A DNA stretch of 64,000 bases, taken from positions 21,361,585-21,425,584 of the forward strand of contig NC_067205.1 in NCBI RefSeq assembly GCF_026262505.1, given 5' to 3'. This document shows, piece by piece, positions 1-10,429 of this stretch; the first letter of the stretch is position 1, and each line of letters opens with the position of its first letter. The position numbers and the translations under genes are program-made. The notes beneath the pieces were generated by a model. It had not been told where the DNA came from. It worked only from the letters and a program-made list of their open reading frames with translations, and ran no database searches. The stretch comes from Trichomonas vaginalis G3 (lineage: Eukaryota; Parabasalia; Trichomonadida; Trichomonadidae).

Positions 1-920
1 GTCAAATTGACAGTAAATATCAATTTGATCTTCGCCATCACGATCTGAAACAGTTCCAGTAACTATGATATTTTCATCTGTATTCTTTGTGTATGATGAC
101 TTAGGAGCTGTTGTGATACTGATAATTGGTGGATTATAAATGTATTCGAATGAAAGATTATATGTTTTGCTATTAAAACCATCTTTTAATAAATAAATAT
201 GAATTGTGTGATTGTTCTCTGGTAAATCATTTGGAAAAGTGATTGGTTTATTGAAAGTTTCATCATTTGAATCGACTTGAACTTCGTATTGATTTTGAGT
301 GTTATTATCTTCGTTGAAGTAATATTTAATGAGAGCTGTTGATTCTCCATTTGGATAACTTGCAATTCCTGATAATGTCAATGTCTGACCACTGTTCTTT
401 ATAATTTTTGTTGGATTTAAACCTAAATTAGATAGAGTAAGTTTATTTGAATATCCAACTGCAAATTCTAAAGAAGTTGTATTAGTAAATTTATTATCAC
501 TCTCAGCTCGTACAGTTAATATGTGATCACCATAATCTAAATCGGAAATAACAATTGATTCACTTGAATCAAATGGATCACGATATACATTAGGATTTTT
601 TGTTTTTTTAATACTGAATCAATATAAAATTTTATCTCCACAGAATTACCTGGAGGATTATATACAGCATAATAAACAACCCAAACATTGTTTTTATCTG
701 GAAACATTTTCTGAGTTGATCCTGTAAGTTCAATTCTAAATTCATCATTTGCAAGTAGATTTTTCTTATTGTTTTCATATTTGTAGTTATGATTTAATTT
801 GATTTCGTTTTCTTTTCTTTCAGAAAAATTATCTTTTGAATTTTCAAAATATTCATCCATATTACGAGTATTATTGTGAAATATCGATTTAGATTCACTT
901 AATAATGTAATATTAGACAT
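1..920 (-). pseudogene. Ig-like repeat protein gene, 5' part (copy 0), runs off left edge
   Basis: This is the first part of a long minus-strand gene for a repetitive beta-sandwich protein; the rest lies left of the window. The N-terminus (MSNITLLSES, start at 920) is hydrophilic with no signal peptide or membrane segment. It is followed by a domain with the signature YNPPGNSVEIKFYIDS, then ~95-residue repeats with the recurring pattern SDRDG...IDIYCQFD. The reading frame shifts once in an A-rich run near 595-612, so the copy is probably inactive. It is the only copy in the window not interrupted by the hairpin-chain element, so it shows the pre-insertion sequence around 445-500. Ig/cadherin-like is inferred from the repeat pattern; the function is unknown. 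Confidence 0.6.
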
Positions 921-1456
921 TTTCGTTTACGTAATTCGTTCATTTTTCTTGAGTTCGGAAGTATTTTTACCAAAACGATAAGATATAGCATTGATATGTA
1001 GCAATATATATTTATGTTGTTTTGTTTATGTAGAAATAACAAGATAAATAAGATTGCGTCAAATTATTTAGATAAAATTTAAAATTTTTAGTTTCTGGCG
1101 TTTGATATTCGTTTATTGTTGTAGTTTTATTAGTATTATTCATCATAAATTGCAGTAATATTGATGAAATTTGATTTTATTCCTTCAAATTAATGAAGGA
1201 CTCCCCATCAAATTTACCATTAAAAAATTGGATAAAAGAACTTGTTATTTCCATAGAATTTTTGTTTGTCTGAAGTAATAATTTCCATTATTATATTCCT
1301 ATGCGAGAACAGAAATCTTGTAACTCAATTTCAATAATTTAAAGCAATTATTTTATTATTATTTAATATCTGGTTTATAATATGATAGAAATTTATAATT
1401 ATAGCATAGTTATGACAACAATTGTTTATTGTTAGCTTTAAGTGGAAAGTGTATCT
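921..1456. other. AT-rich spacer between two repeat-protein copies
   Basis: No convincing gene is seen. The segment next to 921 is a diverged relative of the spacers at 6687 and 54269, sharing the ACGTAAACGAAAATG start context and a conserved stretch reading NEYQTPETK on the minus strand. The two transporter genes found in the other spacers are absent here, so they were either lost from or never present in this unit. Confidence 0.5.
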
Positions 1457-1844
1457 TTATAAATCAGAATAATAAGCTAATGTTAATGCATAAATTGTTT
1501 TAGGAATCGAAAGGATGTTGATGCGTTTGTTGTCTTTCAGACTGTTAGGAATAACAAAAAATGTTAGTGATTGATGTGATGATGTTTTATTATCATCATC
1601 AACAACATAAAGATAAATTGAATGAAATCCACATGAAATAGAATCAATTCCAATTGATTCGGTGAATGGACGTTGATTACGATCATAAATTTGAAATGTC
1701 GTTAAATCATTAAATGTTTCTTCATCAAGTTTGTATTTGACTGTGAATGTTCCTCGCTCATCTGAATCTTGAACAAAACCATCAACATAAATCTTCTTAT
1801 TCACATCTTTGATGAATGTTTGATTATTTCTCGTTGTTATTTGT

Positions 1845-2338
1845 TTGCGATAATAGACGACAGATCGCGAAAAATCATAGATTTTAATTTATTTACCGAA
1901 AAAACAGCTCAAAATACAACTGCAGTTCTTAAAAGAGCATTAAGTACTCTACCTCAACCACCATACGCTATTTGGACTGATAACGGCCTTGAAAATAAAA
2001 GCTCATTTCATCAACTTTTGGTTGAACGTGGAATTGAGCATATTTTCATTCAACCGGGCAATCCACAGGCAAATGGTAAGATTGAGAGATGGTGGCCATA
2101 CGTGGAAAGAAACTGCAAGTCAGAATCAGATCTTCCACGGGTTATCAGATTTTACAATAATATGCCCCATTCTTCTTTGCCTGTGAATCCTGAAACGAAC
2201 GTTTGCTTTACGCCGAATGAATTCGAGGCCAGTGAAATTGATGATCACTGGTATCGAAATCCAGAACAAGAACCATTCTGGATAGTCGACGGTCAATTAA
2301 AAAACCTTAAGGAAAGCATTGACGAGTTCAGAAAATGA
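1845..2338 (+). pseudogene. DDE (rve-fold) transposase, C-terminal fragment
   Basis: The fragment starts inside the RNase H-like catalytic core (LFAIIDDRSRKIIDFNLF). It keeps the second Asp (IWTDNGLENKS) and the Glu (PQANGKIERWW), which lie 34 residues apart, as in IS3/IS481 and retroviral-type integrases. The first Asp (WHADIHYW in other copies) is missing. This copy reads through to EPFWIVDGQLKNLKESIDEFRK, whereas the other two copies have a TAG stop at that Trp codon. The full-length C-terminus is therefore seen only here. Confidence 0.8.
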
Positions 2339-2618
2339 AAATCTCGAGCAAGTTCAATAAATTTTCAACAAATTCTCAAATCATTACGAATAAACACTTA
2401 ATATTATCGTATTTACATCTTTTTAATACAACTATTTACTTACTGATGATTCATTGCAAATCGTAGATTTGGATGATAAGTTATCTAACAAAAGTTTCCG
2501 AGCTTACCGTTTAAAACAATAGTCTACATCATATCTACGAATACCTCGTTACTCCGAGGTTCAGGTTAGTAAAAATCAATCTAAAAATATTTTTTATGTA
2601 CGTTAATGTAATCTGAGA

Positions 2619-2911
2619 GTGAGAGGCATATAGGCATACTATATACCTCTCACCCTTCAATTCCTACCAGAAAGTTCGAAAACTTGGTCGCAATTGCATC
2701 TGATTGCGACCAAGTTTTCGAACTTTCTCGAGGGAATAGGAGCCTACAAAGCACTGATTATGTATTAGTGCCTGGTAGGCTCCTATTCACTTTCTAAATG
2801 GGAGAAACTTTGCTTTCATAAGATAACATACGAACAAAGTTTCTCCCATTTAGAGTTTGAATTGAAGGGTGCGAGGTATATAGGCATACTATATATCTCA
2901 CCCTTCAATTC
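2619..2911. repeat. Chain of five hairpins inside the rve transposon (copy A)
   Basis: Five consecutive inverted repeats with nearly perfect arms lie at about 2619-2653, 2669-2728, 2734-2788, 2795-2852 and 2859-2911. The fourth has arms ATGGGAGAAACTTTG/CAAAGTTTCTCCCAT. The same arms occur in the separate hairpin-chain element at 4297-5267. The chain lies between the transposase stop and the right terminal repeat. Confidence 0.85.
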
Positions 2912-4296
2912 CTATGAAAACAGTTCTAAAATAAAAATAAAAAACAAACTTAAATTAACTATTAAATTTTTTATATTTTAATTTCATATTTTTAATAAAA
3001 TTCCTTATATATTATAATTATTATATTAAAAACCCTTTCGAATTTTGGCGCGAAAATAAGAGTAGGTGTCACTTTTTGTCACTTTTCTAGTGACCCTTTT
3101 CGGTACGGAACAAAAAATGTGAATTCATGTTCATTTGTAATTGTAACATCTTCAATATTATGTCGAGAACTGTTGTCGATGACATAGAAGAAGTAAATAT
3201 GTTCTGCATTGTTTTCGTTTGTGAATGTTCCTGAGACTGTGATATTTATATCAATTTTGTTGTGGTATGTAGACAGAGGTTCTTTGTTGACAATGAGAGA
3301 TGGATTGTTGAATATATATATGAAATTGATGTTTTCTTCATTTGATTTCTTAAGACTTTCATCATAACAATAAATTGTGACTTTGTGAATTCCTTCATTC
3401 AAGTATGATGGAATATCGATGTTTTTATTGAATTCATGAGATGATGTATCATCTATGCTTATTGTTTTTAGAAGTCGTTCTAAACCATTGTCATCAATAA
3501 TGTAATTTATTGTAACTGTTCCACTTCCATCAAGATCAGTGACATTTCCTTTGATTTCAATTTGATTATTTATTCCTTTTCGAATTTGTTGATTGTTTTC
3601 TGTTGTTATAGAAATTGATGGTGTATTGTAATTGAAATCAAATTGATAATGCAAATAATCTGATTGTTTTTGATTAGAATCAACAGCCCAAATATAAATT
3701 ATATGTGTTCCTTCTGAGAATGATGATGGAATTTTAACTGTGAAATCAAAATCATAATTTGTATTTATTTCATTGACTACTATTGATTGTGATGTCTTCT
3801 TAGTTGCTGTTTCACTGTCAAATTGGCAGTAAATATCAATTAGTTCATTGCCATCACGATCTGAAACAGATAAAGTAACAAAGATGTTGTAATCTGTATT
3901 CTTTGTGTATGATGACTTAGGAGCTGTTGTGATACTGATAATTGGTGGATTATAAATGTATTCGAATGAAAGATTATATGTTTTGCTATTAAAACCATCT
4001 TTTAATAAATAAATATGAATTGTGTGATTGTTCTCTGGTAAATCATTTGGAAAAGTGATTGGTTTAGTGAAAGTTTCATCATTTGAATCGACTTGAACTT
4101 TGTATTGATTTTGAGTGTTATTATCTTCGTTGAAGTAATATTTAATGAGAGCTGTTGATTCTCCATTTGGATAACTTGCAATTCCTGATAATGTCAATGT
4201 CTGACCACTGTTCTTTATAATTTTTGTTGGATTTAAACCTAAATTAGATAGAGTAAGTTTATTTGAATATCCAACTGCAAATTCTAAAGAATTCTC

Positions 4297-5267
4297 GTAA
4301 ACGAAAAAGGGGATTTGACGGAGTCAAATCCCCGCTCACAAAAAGTGGACTTTACATGTCAAATTTTATATGCATGTAATGTCCACTTTTATGAGTTTTA
4401 GGAAGGAATTGGAAGCCATGAGTTACTGACATTGCATCAGTATCTCATAGCCTCCAATTCCTTCAAAAATGGGAGAAACTTTGTCCGAATAGTTTAACAT
4501 TCGGACAAAGTTTCTCCCATTTTAAGAAGGAATTGGAGGGTAAGAGATATACCATATGAATGTATATCTCTTACCCTCCAATTCCTTCTAGAAAGTGTCC
4601 AAACTTTGGGTTAATAGTTTGCAAACTATTAACCCAAAGTTTGGACACTTTCAAGTGGAGATGGAAGGCTTTGGGGTATATATTAATACAATATACCTCA
4701 AAGCCTTCCATCTCCACTACAAATGGGAGAAACTTTGTCCGAATAGTTTAACATTCGGACAAAGTTTCTCCCATCTTTCAATGTAATTGCTACCTGTGAG
4801 GTACTGACTTGAAGTCAGTGCTTCACAGGTAGCAATATCCAAAAATTTAAAAACATTTTATCAGTTCGTTAAAGAACTAGAGCCTCCTAGGTACTGAACC
4901 AGAATCAGTGCCTAGGGGACTCTAGTGATCTATATAAATCTGAGAAACTTTGAGGAAATTGTTCGACATTTCCTCAAAGTTTCTCAGCAATTTAGCGAGG
5001 AATGTTCGTTATCGTGTAGATATTTATAATATATACATGATAACAAACATTACCCGCTAAAAGATGTAAAATCTTATAAGAAATAATTGCAAAAGAATAA
5101 CAAATTGCAACAAATTTTATATGAAACTGAACCTTATGAGGTAGTGATTCAAGATCACCGCCTCATAAGATTCAGTTTCAATCTCAAGTATCTCAAAAGT
5201 AAGGCTCTATTTTTTGCCATGTAAAGTGTCACTTTACTGTCAAACCGTTTTTATCGTTTTCGTTTAC
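4297..5267. mobile_element. Hairpin-chain element (copy A)
   Basis: This ~970 bp non-coding insertion lies in the repeat-protein gene. The ends are short inverted repeats, GTAAACGAAAA at the left and TTTTCGTTTAC at the right, each followed inward by a TTTGAC block. The interior is 13 successive hairpins: 4309-4333, 4341-4390, 4402-4464, 4466-4522, 4525-4590, 4591-4652, 4654-4718, 4720-4773, 4786-4836, 4877-4925, 4940-4987, 4993-5060 and 5123-5179. The flanks (AAAGAATTC and AACAGAATC) resemble a diverged ~9 bp target duplication. There is no coding capacity. The shared hairpin arms suggest it is related to the rve transposon. Confidence 0.75.
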
Positions 5268-5545
5268 AACAGAATCAATATTAGTTAATTGATTATCACT
5301 CTTAGCTTGTGCAGTTAATATGTGATCACCATAATCTAAATCGGAAATATAAATCGATACATCTGAATCAAATGTTCTAGCAATTGGATTAGTATTTTTT
5401 GTTCTTTTTAATTCTGAATCAATATAAAATTTTATCTCCACAGAATTACCTGGAGGATTATATACAGTATAATAAACAACCCAAACATTGTTTTTATCTG
5501 GAATCGTTTTCTTAGTTGGTTCTGTAAGTTCAATTCTAAATTCAT

Positions 5546-6503
5546 GAGTGCGGGACAAATTTGCCAGGTGTCACTTTTTCAATAACCTTAAATTACGCTT
5601 TTCTAATTTTTTTTAAAAAATAACCTTAAATTATATTTGAAGAAATTATGTCTATGATATATGTTTTATGCTAGAATCTTGGAGTTTTCATGCACTACAC
5701 AAGAGCTCCAAGGTTCCAAGAGTGAATGCTCAATAGCAATTATAGAGATGTACCTTTTCAAAATGACTTTTACTGATTAAATTTAATCAATAGAAGACAT
5801 TTTGAAAAGGTACCTCTACAATTAGATATACAAGAGATTCAAAGCTTCATTTCAGATAGATTTGAAACTTTGAAACTCTTGGTAGATTTTGAGTGAATGC
5901 TGACAATCATCTTTGAGAAGGTTTTCTTTAAGAAAACCTTCTCAAAGAGGTTTCTCAGGAGCCCTGAGGCTCCCTTTCGTAATGATTGGGAGCCTTGGGG
6001 CTCCTGAGACGAAGAATGGCTTCGCCGAATCTTTGATCAGCAGAGGCCAAATGAAAAGGCCTCTGCTGATGGATTCTCAGGAGCCCTGAGGCTCCCTTTC
6101 GTAATGATTGGGAGCCTTGGGGCTCCTGAGACGAAGAATGGCTTCGCCGAATCTTTGATCAGCAGAGGCCAAATGAAAAGGCCTCTGCTGATGGATTCTC
6201 AGGAGCCCTGAGGCTCCCTTTCGTAATGATTGGGAGCCTTGGGGCTCCTGAGACGAAGAATGGCTTCGCCGAATCTTTGATCAGCAGAGGCCAAATGAAA
6301 AGGCCTCTGCTGATGGATTCTCAGGAGCCCTGAGGCTCCCTTTCGTAATGATTGGGAGCCTTGGGGCTCCTGCAGCAGAGTATCGCTCCGCTCCATTAAA
6401 TTTTTTAAAAAAAAGTGCCGTGTGGCAAATTTGTCCTGTTCCCCATCTTTATTATTTTTTTTATTCCTTTGAAAAGTGACACTGGATAGTTTGTCCCTTT
6501 CTC
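5546..6503. mobile_element. Non-autonomous Mutator-like (MULE-type) element
   Basis: A 958 bp insertion is flanked by a perfect 9 bp duplication TAAATTCAT (5537-5545 and 6504-6512). The uninterrupted site is visible at 54086-54094. The terminal inverted repeats start GAGTGCGGGACAAATTTGCC at the left and, reverse-complemented, GAGAAAGGGACAAACTATCC at the right, and both continue with GTGTCACTTTT. The 9 bp duplication and long imperfect termini fit Mutator-like elements, which are known in trichomonads; no transposase is encoded. The interior holds three single hairpins (about 5672-5882), a 39 bp palindrome near 5911-5949 and a GC-richer tandem repeat. Confidence 0.75.
5954..6372. repeat. 122 bp tandem repeat, about 3.5 copies, each unit with nested hairpins
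   Basis: The period is 122 bp (for example CTCCTGAGAC at 6001, 6123 and 6245). Each unit contains three inverted repeats: CTCAGGAGCCC...GGGGCTCCTGAG, CGAAGAATGGCTTCG, and GCAGAGGCC...GGCCTCTGC. Copies look almost identical, so the array is young. It is much richer in G+C than its surroundings. It lies inside the Mutator-like element. Confidence 0.9.
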
Positions 6504-6686
6504 TAAATTCATCACCTGCAAGTAAATTTTTCTTATCATTTTCATATTTGTAATTATATTTTAATTTGATTTTTTTTCATTTCTTTCAGAAAAATTATCT
6601 TTTGAATTTTCAAAATATTCATCCATATTACGAGTATTATTGTGAAATATCGATTTAGATTCACTTAATAATGTAATATTAGACAT

Positions 6687-7342
6687 TTTCGTTTACGTAA
6701 TTCGTTCATTTTTCTTGAGTTCGGAAATTTTGTTGTCAAAAAGATAAAACATATCATTGATATGTAGTGACATACATTTGTATTGTAAAGTTTATGTAGA
6801 TTTAACAAGATTAATATGATTTCGTCAAAATTATTAAGTAAAAATTTTAAAATTTTAGTTTCTGGCGTTTGATATTCGTTCAATATCGTTAATTTATTAG
6901 TATTGTTCGTCAGAAATTATTGTCATACTGATGAAATTTGATTTCATTCCTTCAAATTAATGAAGGTCTCCATCAAAGTTTCCGTAAAAAAACTTCATTC
7001 TGTCAAATTAAGTCTTCCAATAACAAATTATTATATATATAAGAAAGTTTGATGAATTATTATTTCTTAGGAACTCAACAATTCCTCTGTATACATTTCA
7101 TTTAGTACTGTCCAAGGGTAATACTTGCTTGATTCCTCAATAAAGCAATATATTTCACTCCATGATGCATCGTTGGATATCCCCATATCTTCCAAATAGA
7201 CAAGTTATATAGTTGTTATTTTATATTTTATTGTACTTATACTATTGATATTCACGCACTTGAATCAAAGCATACATAAATTGTACTTATTGATCAAAAA
7301 AATATTTAATTTTATTTAAAATGATTTAGTATTTATTAAAAA
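6687..7342. other. Spacer between repeat-protein start and transporter gene
   Basis: No gene is supported. The segment is nearly identical to 54269-54923 and is AT-rich. A minus-strand open frame across 6665-6883 crosses the repeat-protein start in another frame and is probably not a gene. Confidence 0.5.
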
Positions 7343-8498
7343 TCAAATTATTGGAGTAGTCATAGCATCTAATTCATATTTTTCTTTCTCCTTGTTTGCC
7401 TTTAAATCTGGGAACAGAACTATTCCATAAATAATGAAGAGAATATCGAAGATTACGAAAACAATAAGCCAAATTTTGCTTCGACTATAAATATAAATTA
7501 TTTGTGTTATTTCAGAACAAATTGAATATAATATTTGAGAGAAGAAAATTAAATTATCTGAAAATTGACAAATCAATGATAATCCTACACTGTTAAGACC
7601 TAAGAATAGACTTATAGTGTTACCACTTGCTACTCCATAGCTAAACATGTTTCGTTTGCCCGTGAAAGCTAAAATTGAACAAATTATCAGGAAAATCAAG
7701 GAAAAGGCGGATGAAATTATCCAATGTATTCTTAATCCAAAGAAATAAATTGAAAAAGCAATAGAAATGAGAATAATACTAATAATTATTTGAAGAATAT
7801 TATTAACTTGGATTATTTTGTAAGAAGATATGTGTTCTGGGGTTGCATTTGATATGACTATGTCAACAATGATTATTAATGGAGCTAAAATTAAGAGAAT
7901 TGAATGAAAAATGTATTTTTTCTCTTTAGAAGCGTTTGATCTTGCTGTTATTTCAGGAGTTATGTTCGGAATAAACCAAATAAGTATACTTTGGATCAAA
8001 GAAATGGATGCAAAAACGTATAAAAAAATTTTTCTGTGAGATGTGTATAATGTATGGTTTCCGATATATGTTCCAAATATAATACCAACAAAATGAAGGA
8101 TTCCGTATGAATCTCTTGTATTTTCTGGCGAAATATGCGAAATGTACAAAGGATTCATCAATAAATGGATATTTGCGGCTATCAATTGAAAGGCAATGAC
8201 AACAAAAGCAGCAAAAACGTTATCCTTAGATATTGAAGCTTTTGATACAAGAGCGATTGAATTTGAAATACCTGCAGCAATTAAAATAAATTTTGTTCCG
8301 AATTTCCTGTAAGTAAATATAGAGGAAACAAGTGTGATGATGGTTATTGGTAAAACTATAGCAGCTAAAATATATTGACTCAGTGAGAGGCCTGAAAGAA
8401 AAATTAGGAACACTCTTCCAATTTGCAATCGCACTTAATGCTGATCCAACGAATACAACTCCTACATAATATAATTGCTTATTCAATAAGATTCCCAT
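7343..8498 (-). pseudogene. Major-facilitator (sugar-porter-like) transporter 1, copy A
   Basis: This is a polytopic membrane protein of about 385 residues. The start at 8498 (MGILLNKQLYYVGVVFVGSA) matches the neighbouring paralogue (MGIILNKQLMYAGVAFLGT). About ten to twelve hydrophobic segments are visible, with cytosolic-loop motifs FTYRKFGT after the second segment and SPENTRDSYGILH before the fifth. These correspond to the GRR and R-G-xxG loops of sugar porters, degenerate here. The mid-loop PNITPE resembles the PESPR position. The N-terminal ~35 residues are out of frame with the rest near 8410-8430, so this copy is probably inactive. Substrate unknown. Confidence 0.6.
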
Positions 8499-8659
8499 AA
8501 TTGTCAAATTTGACAACGATACATTTTTCTGACATTGGATCCATATTGAAAAATTGAGAAAAATCTTAAAACCGCTTTAAATAGAATGTATTGTTTCATT
8601 AATGAAAAAATTTTGATAAAAAAATCTAAAAAAATCTAATAAATTCGCTAAAAAATTGT

Positions 8660-9830
8660 TTAAATAATTGGAGTATTCAGATTGTCTGACTTTGATTTTT
8701 CTTCTTCCTGTATGTTCTTTAGTTCTGGGAACAATGTAAAGCCATATACAATTGTAAATATGCCAAAAACAATAAAAATGATGAGCCAAATCTTACTGAA
8801 GAGAAATATATGGATAGTGTCAATCAAAGACTCGCAAACAATGTTAAGAATTTGAGAAAAGAAAATAAGATTATCTGAAAATTGACAAATAAGAGAGAGG
8901 CCAACGCTGCTTAAACCCAAGTTCATACTTATATTAAAAAGATCTCCCATTATAAATCTAAATATGTTAGATTTGTTCATGAAATTTAATATTGTAACAA
9001 TTATTAAGAAAACTAATACAAAAATAGAGGAAACTATCCAATGCTTCCTTAATCCAAAGAAATAAATCGTAAATATGATTGTTATAATTGTTATCAACGT
9101 TAATACATAAAAAACAATGTTAACTATGTTAACCTGATCAACAACTGAATGATCATGTACTATTGGAGCACAGTACCTAGGTACTGCATTTAATCCAGAC
9201 AAAAATGGAAGTAACGTTAATGCAGCTGTATGGAACCAAAGTTTAACGTTTCTTGGAGCTTGTAATTCTTCGGAAGTTTCGGGAGTCATGTTAGGAATGA
9301 AGATAGTAAGAATGGATTGTATGATTGAGATGGCTGCATAAACGTATGAGAAAATTTTCCAATGTGGAGATATTGCAATACGAAAACCACTTATGGATCC
9401 AATTACTAAACCAATAAAATGGAATATTCCATATGAATTTCTTGTATTTGACATTGAAATATGAGAAATATATAATGGATTCATCAAATTACACATAATA
9501 TATCCAACACCAATGAATGTTCCAGTAATATAAACGAGATATGAAGTGTTGGCTGCATTGAATGTCGCAATAATTAAACCAATTGCGATTAAAATACCGT
9601 TTATTATTGAATTGATTCTAGTTCCAAGTTTTTTGTACATCCAAATGGACAATACAATTGCTATTATTTCAACGAGGAATACTATTGGAAAATAGTAGTA
9701 AGTACTGTAATTTACTTCAATGATTTTGCTAGCAAGTATACTTTTCCATTGTCGCTGCAGTATGAGTGACTACGGTGCCAAGAAATGCAACTCCGGCATA
9801 CATAAGTTGCTTGTTGAGGATGATACCCAT
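8660..9830 (-). pseudogene. Major-facilitator (sugar-porter-like) transporter 2, copy A
   Basis: A paralogue of the neighbouring gene lies 160 bp upstream of it on the same strand. The natural start is at 9830 (MGIILNKQLMYAGVAFLGTV). Motifs include WMYKKLGTR after the second membrane segment, SMSNTRNSYGIFHFIG before the fifth and PNMTPE in the central loop, with about twelve hydrophobic segments and a charged C-tail. A small deletion near 9748 shifts the frame in the N-terminal region, and an open frame restarts at 9652. The duplicate at 56241-57413 keeps the frame there but has a TAG codon. The two copies are therefore inactivated differently. Sugar or small-solute transport is inferred from family resemblance. 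Confidence 0.6.
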
Positions 9831-9839
9831 AATAATGGC

Positions 9840-9845
9840 AAATGA
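9840..9845 (-). promoter_or_regulatory. Initiator-like TCATTT upstream of transporter 2
   Basis: Read on the minus strand, TCATTT sits about 9 bases before the ATG at 9830. This matches the trichomonad initiator consensus TCA-Y-W (established for T. vaginalis). The same site is at 57423-57428 in the duplicate. Confidence 0.45.
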
Positions 9846-10278
9846 CAATTTGTCTGACAGCGGATTTTTTATGAAAAAATTGAGGCAAATCTGAATGTCA
9901 GATATGTTTTGATGTATTTAGGTAGAATCTAAATTCTTGCAAAACAAACCGTAAAATTTACAATGGGCTCATTGAATATTTTATAAGAATCGAAAATTGA
10001 GGGAATCAATAAAATTTTAAAACGAACATTGACTAACCATAAGAGGAAACACATAATATGGAAAATATTTGATTAGAAGGGTAATTTTTCCACTTCAAAT
10101 CATGTGAGTTCTTTCGATTTGATAAAATATTAATAAAAAAAATATTTAAATAAATATGATTTTATAGTATAATTAATAATTTTAACATAGATAAGTGAAA
10201 ACAAACTATGTTAATAAGCTGATTTGGGATCTAAATATTAATAAAATTAAATATCATGTTGATGGATTTGATGAGGCA
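9846..10278. other. AT-rich spacer upstream of transporter 2
   Basis: No gene, RNA or clear repeat is seen. The sequence is nearly identical to 57429-57861. It ends at the Polinton 1 target site. Confidence 0.5.
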
Positions 10279-10281
10279 TTG

Positions 10282-10284
<3 letters not shown>
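10279..10284. repeat. Target-site duplication TTGATT, left of Polinton 1
   Basis: TTGATT directly precedes the A-tract and recurs at 33305-33310 after the T-tract. The empty site is preserved once at 57862-57867, which proves the element boundaries. Confidence 0.85.
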
Positions 10285-10327
<43 letters not shown>

Positions 10328-10363
10328 TAGTGGGGCTTCCAGGCACTTCGTGCCTTCTAGCCC
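10285..10363. repeat. Left terminal inverted repeat of Polinton 1 (A-tract end)
   Basis: It consists of about 41 A residues, then GGTAGTGGGGCTTCC and a small hairpin GGCAC-TTC-GTGCC. It matches the right end (33221-33304) in reverse complement with about one mismatch outside the homopolymer. Homology stops after about 79 bp, short for a Polinton. Confidence 0.85.
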
Positions 10364-10429
10364 TAAGAATTTTTCCCAAGACCCAAGAGGAGGACCGAAC
10401 CCCAGCCGACCAGCCGTTGACTTTTTTGT

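Larger units (their letters stand above)
1845..3105 (+). mobile_element. rve-type DNA transposon, 5'-truncated copy A
   Basis: This is the right-hand ~1.26 kb of the 2.26 kb transposon that is complete at 34662-36922. The left terminus and the first half of the transposase are missing; a deletion joins host sequence to the transposase interior at 1844/1845. The right terminal inverted repeat ends ...CTAGTGACCCTTTTCGGTA at 3105. The 3' non-coding part holds five hairpins and an AT-rich stretch. Confidence 0.75.
1457..6686 (-). pseudogene. Ig-like repeat protein gene (copy A), interrupted by three elements
   Basis: The copy starts at 6686 (MSNITLL...) and ends at 1457. Its own sequence survives in pieces at 6504-6686, 5268-5545, 3106-4296 and 1457-1844. 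Each ~95-residue repeat ends in an IYxxxxYNxPxISI linker and carries a DxDGxGxVTIxY or DSDERGTFTVKY strand pair, typical of tandem Ig/cadherin-like beta-sandwiches. It is broken by a Mutator-like element, the hairpin-chain element and a truncated rve transposon. A deletion at about 1844/1845 fuses repeat-protein sequence directly to transposase sequence. The A-run near 6580 has eight residues and shifts the frame, whereas the copy at 63970 has nine and reads through. A decayed surface-type or adhesin-like protein is a guess; there is no signal peptide or membrane anchor. Confidence 0.6.

Noticed and set aside
6199-6396. Open frame with repeated GSQSLRKGASG
   Set aside because: It is the translation of the 122 bp tandem repeat, with no start context or conservation.
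6665-6883. Conserved frame MNEYQTPETK upstream of the repeat-protein gene
   Set aside because: It is present in several copies, but they are recent duplicates, so conservation says little; it overlaps the MSNITLL start in another frame. An upstream exon cannot be excluded.
1-10284. Treating the repeat-protein plus transporter unit as part of a giant virus-like element
   Set aside because: It has no terminal repeats or virion genes, and Polinton target sites lie within it; it behaves as duplicated host DNA.
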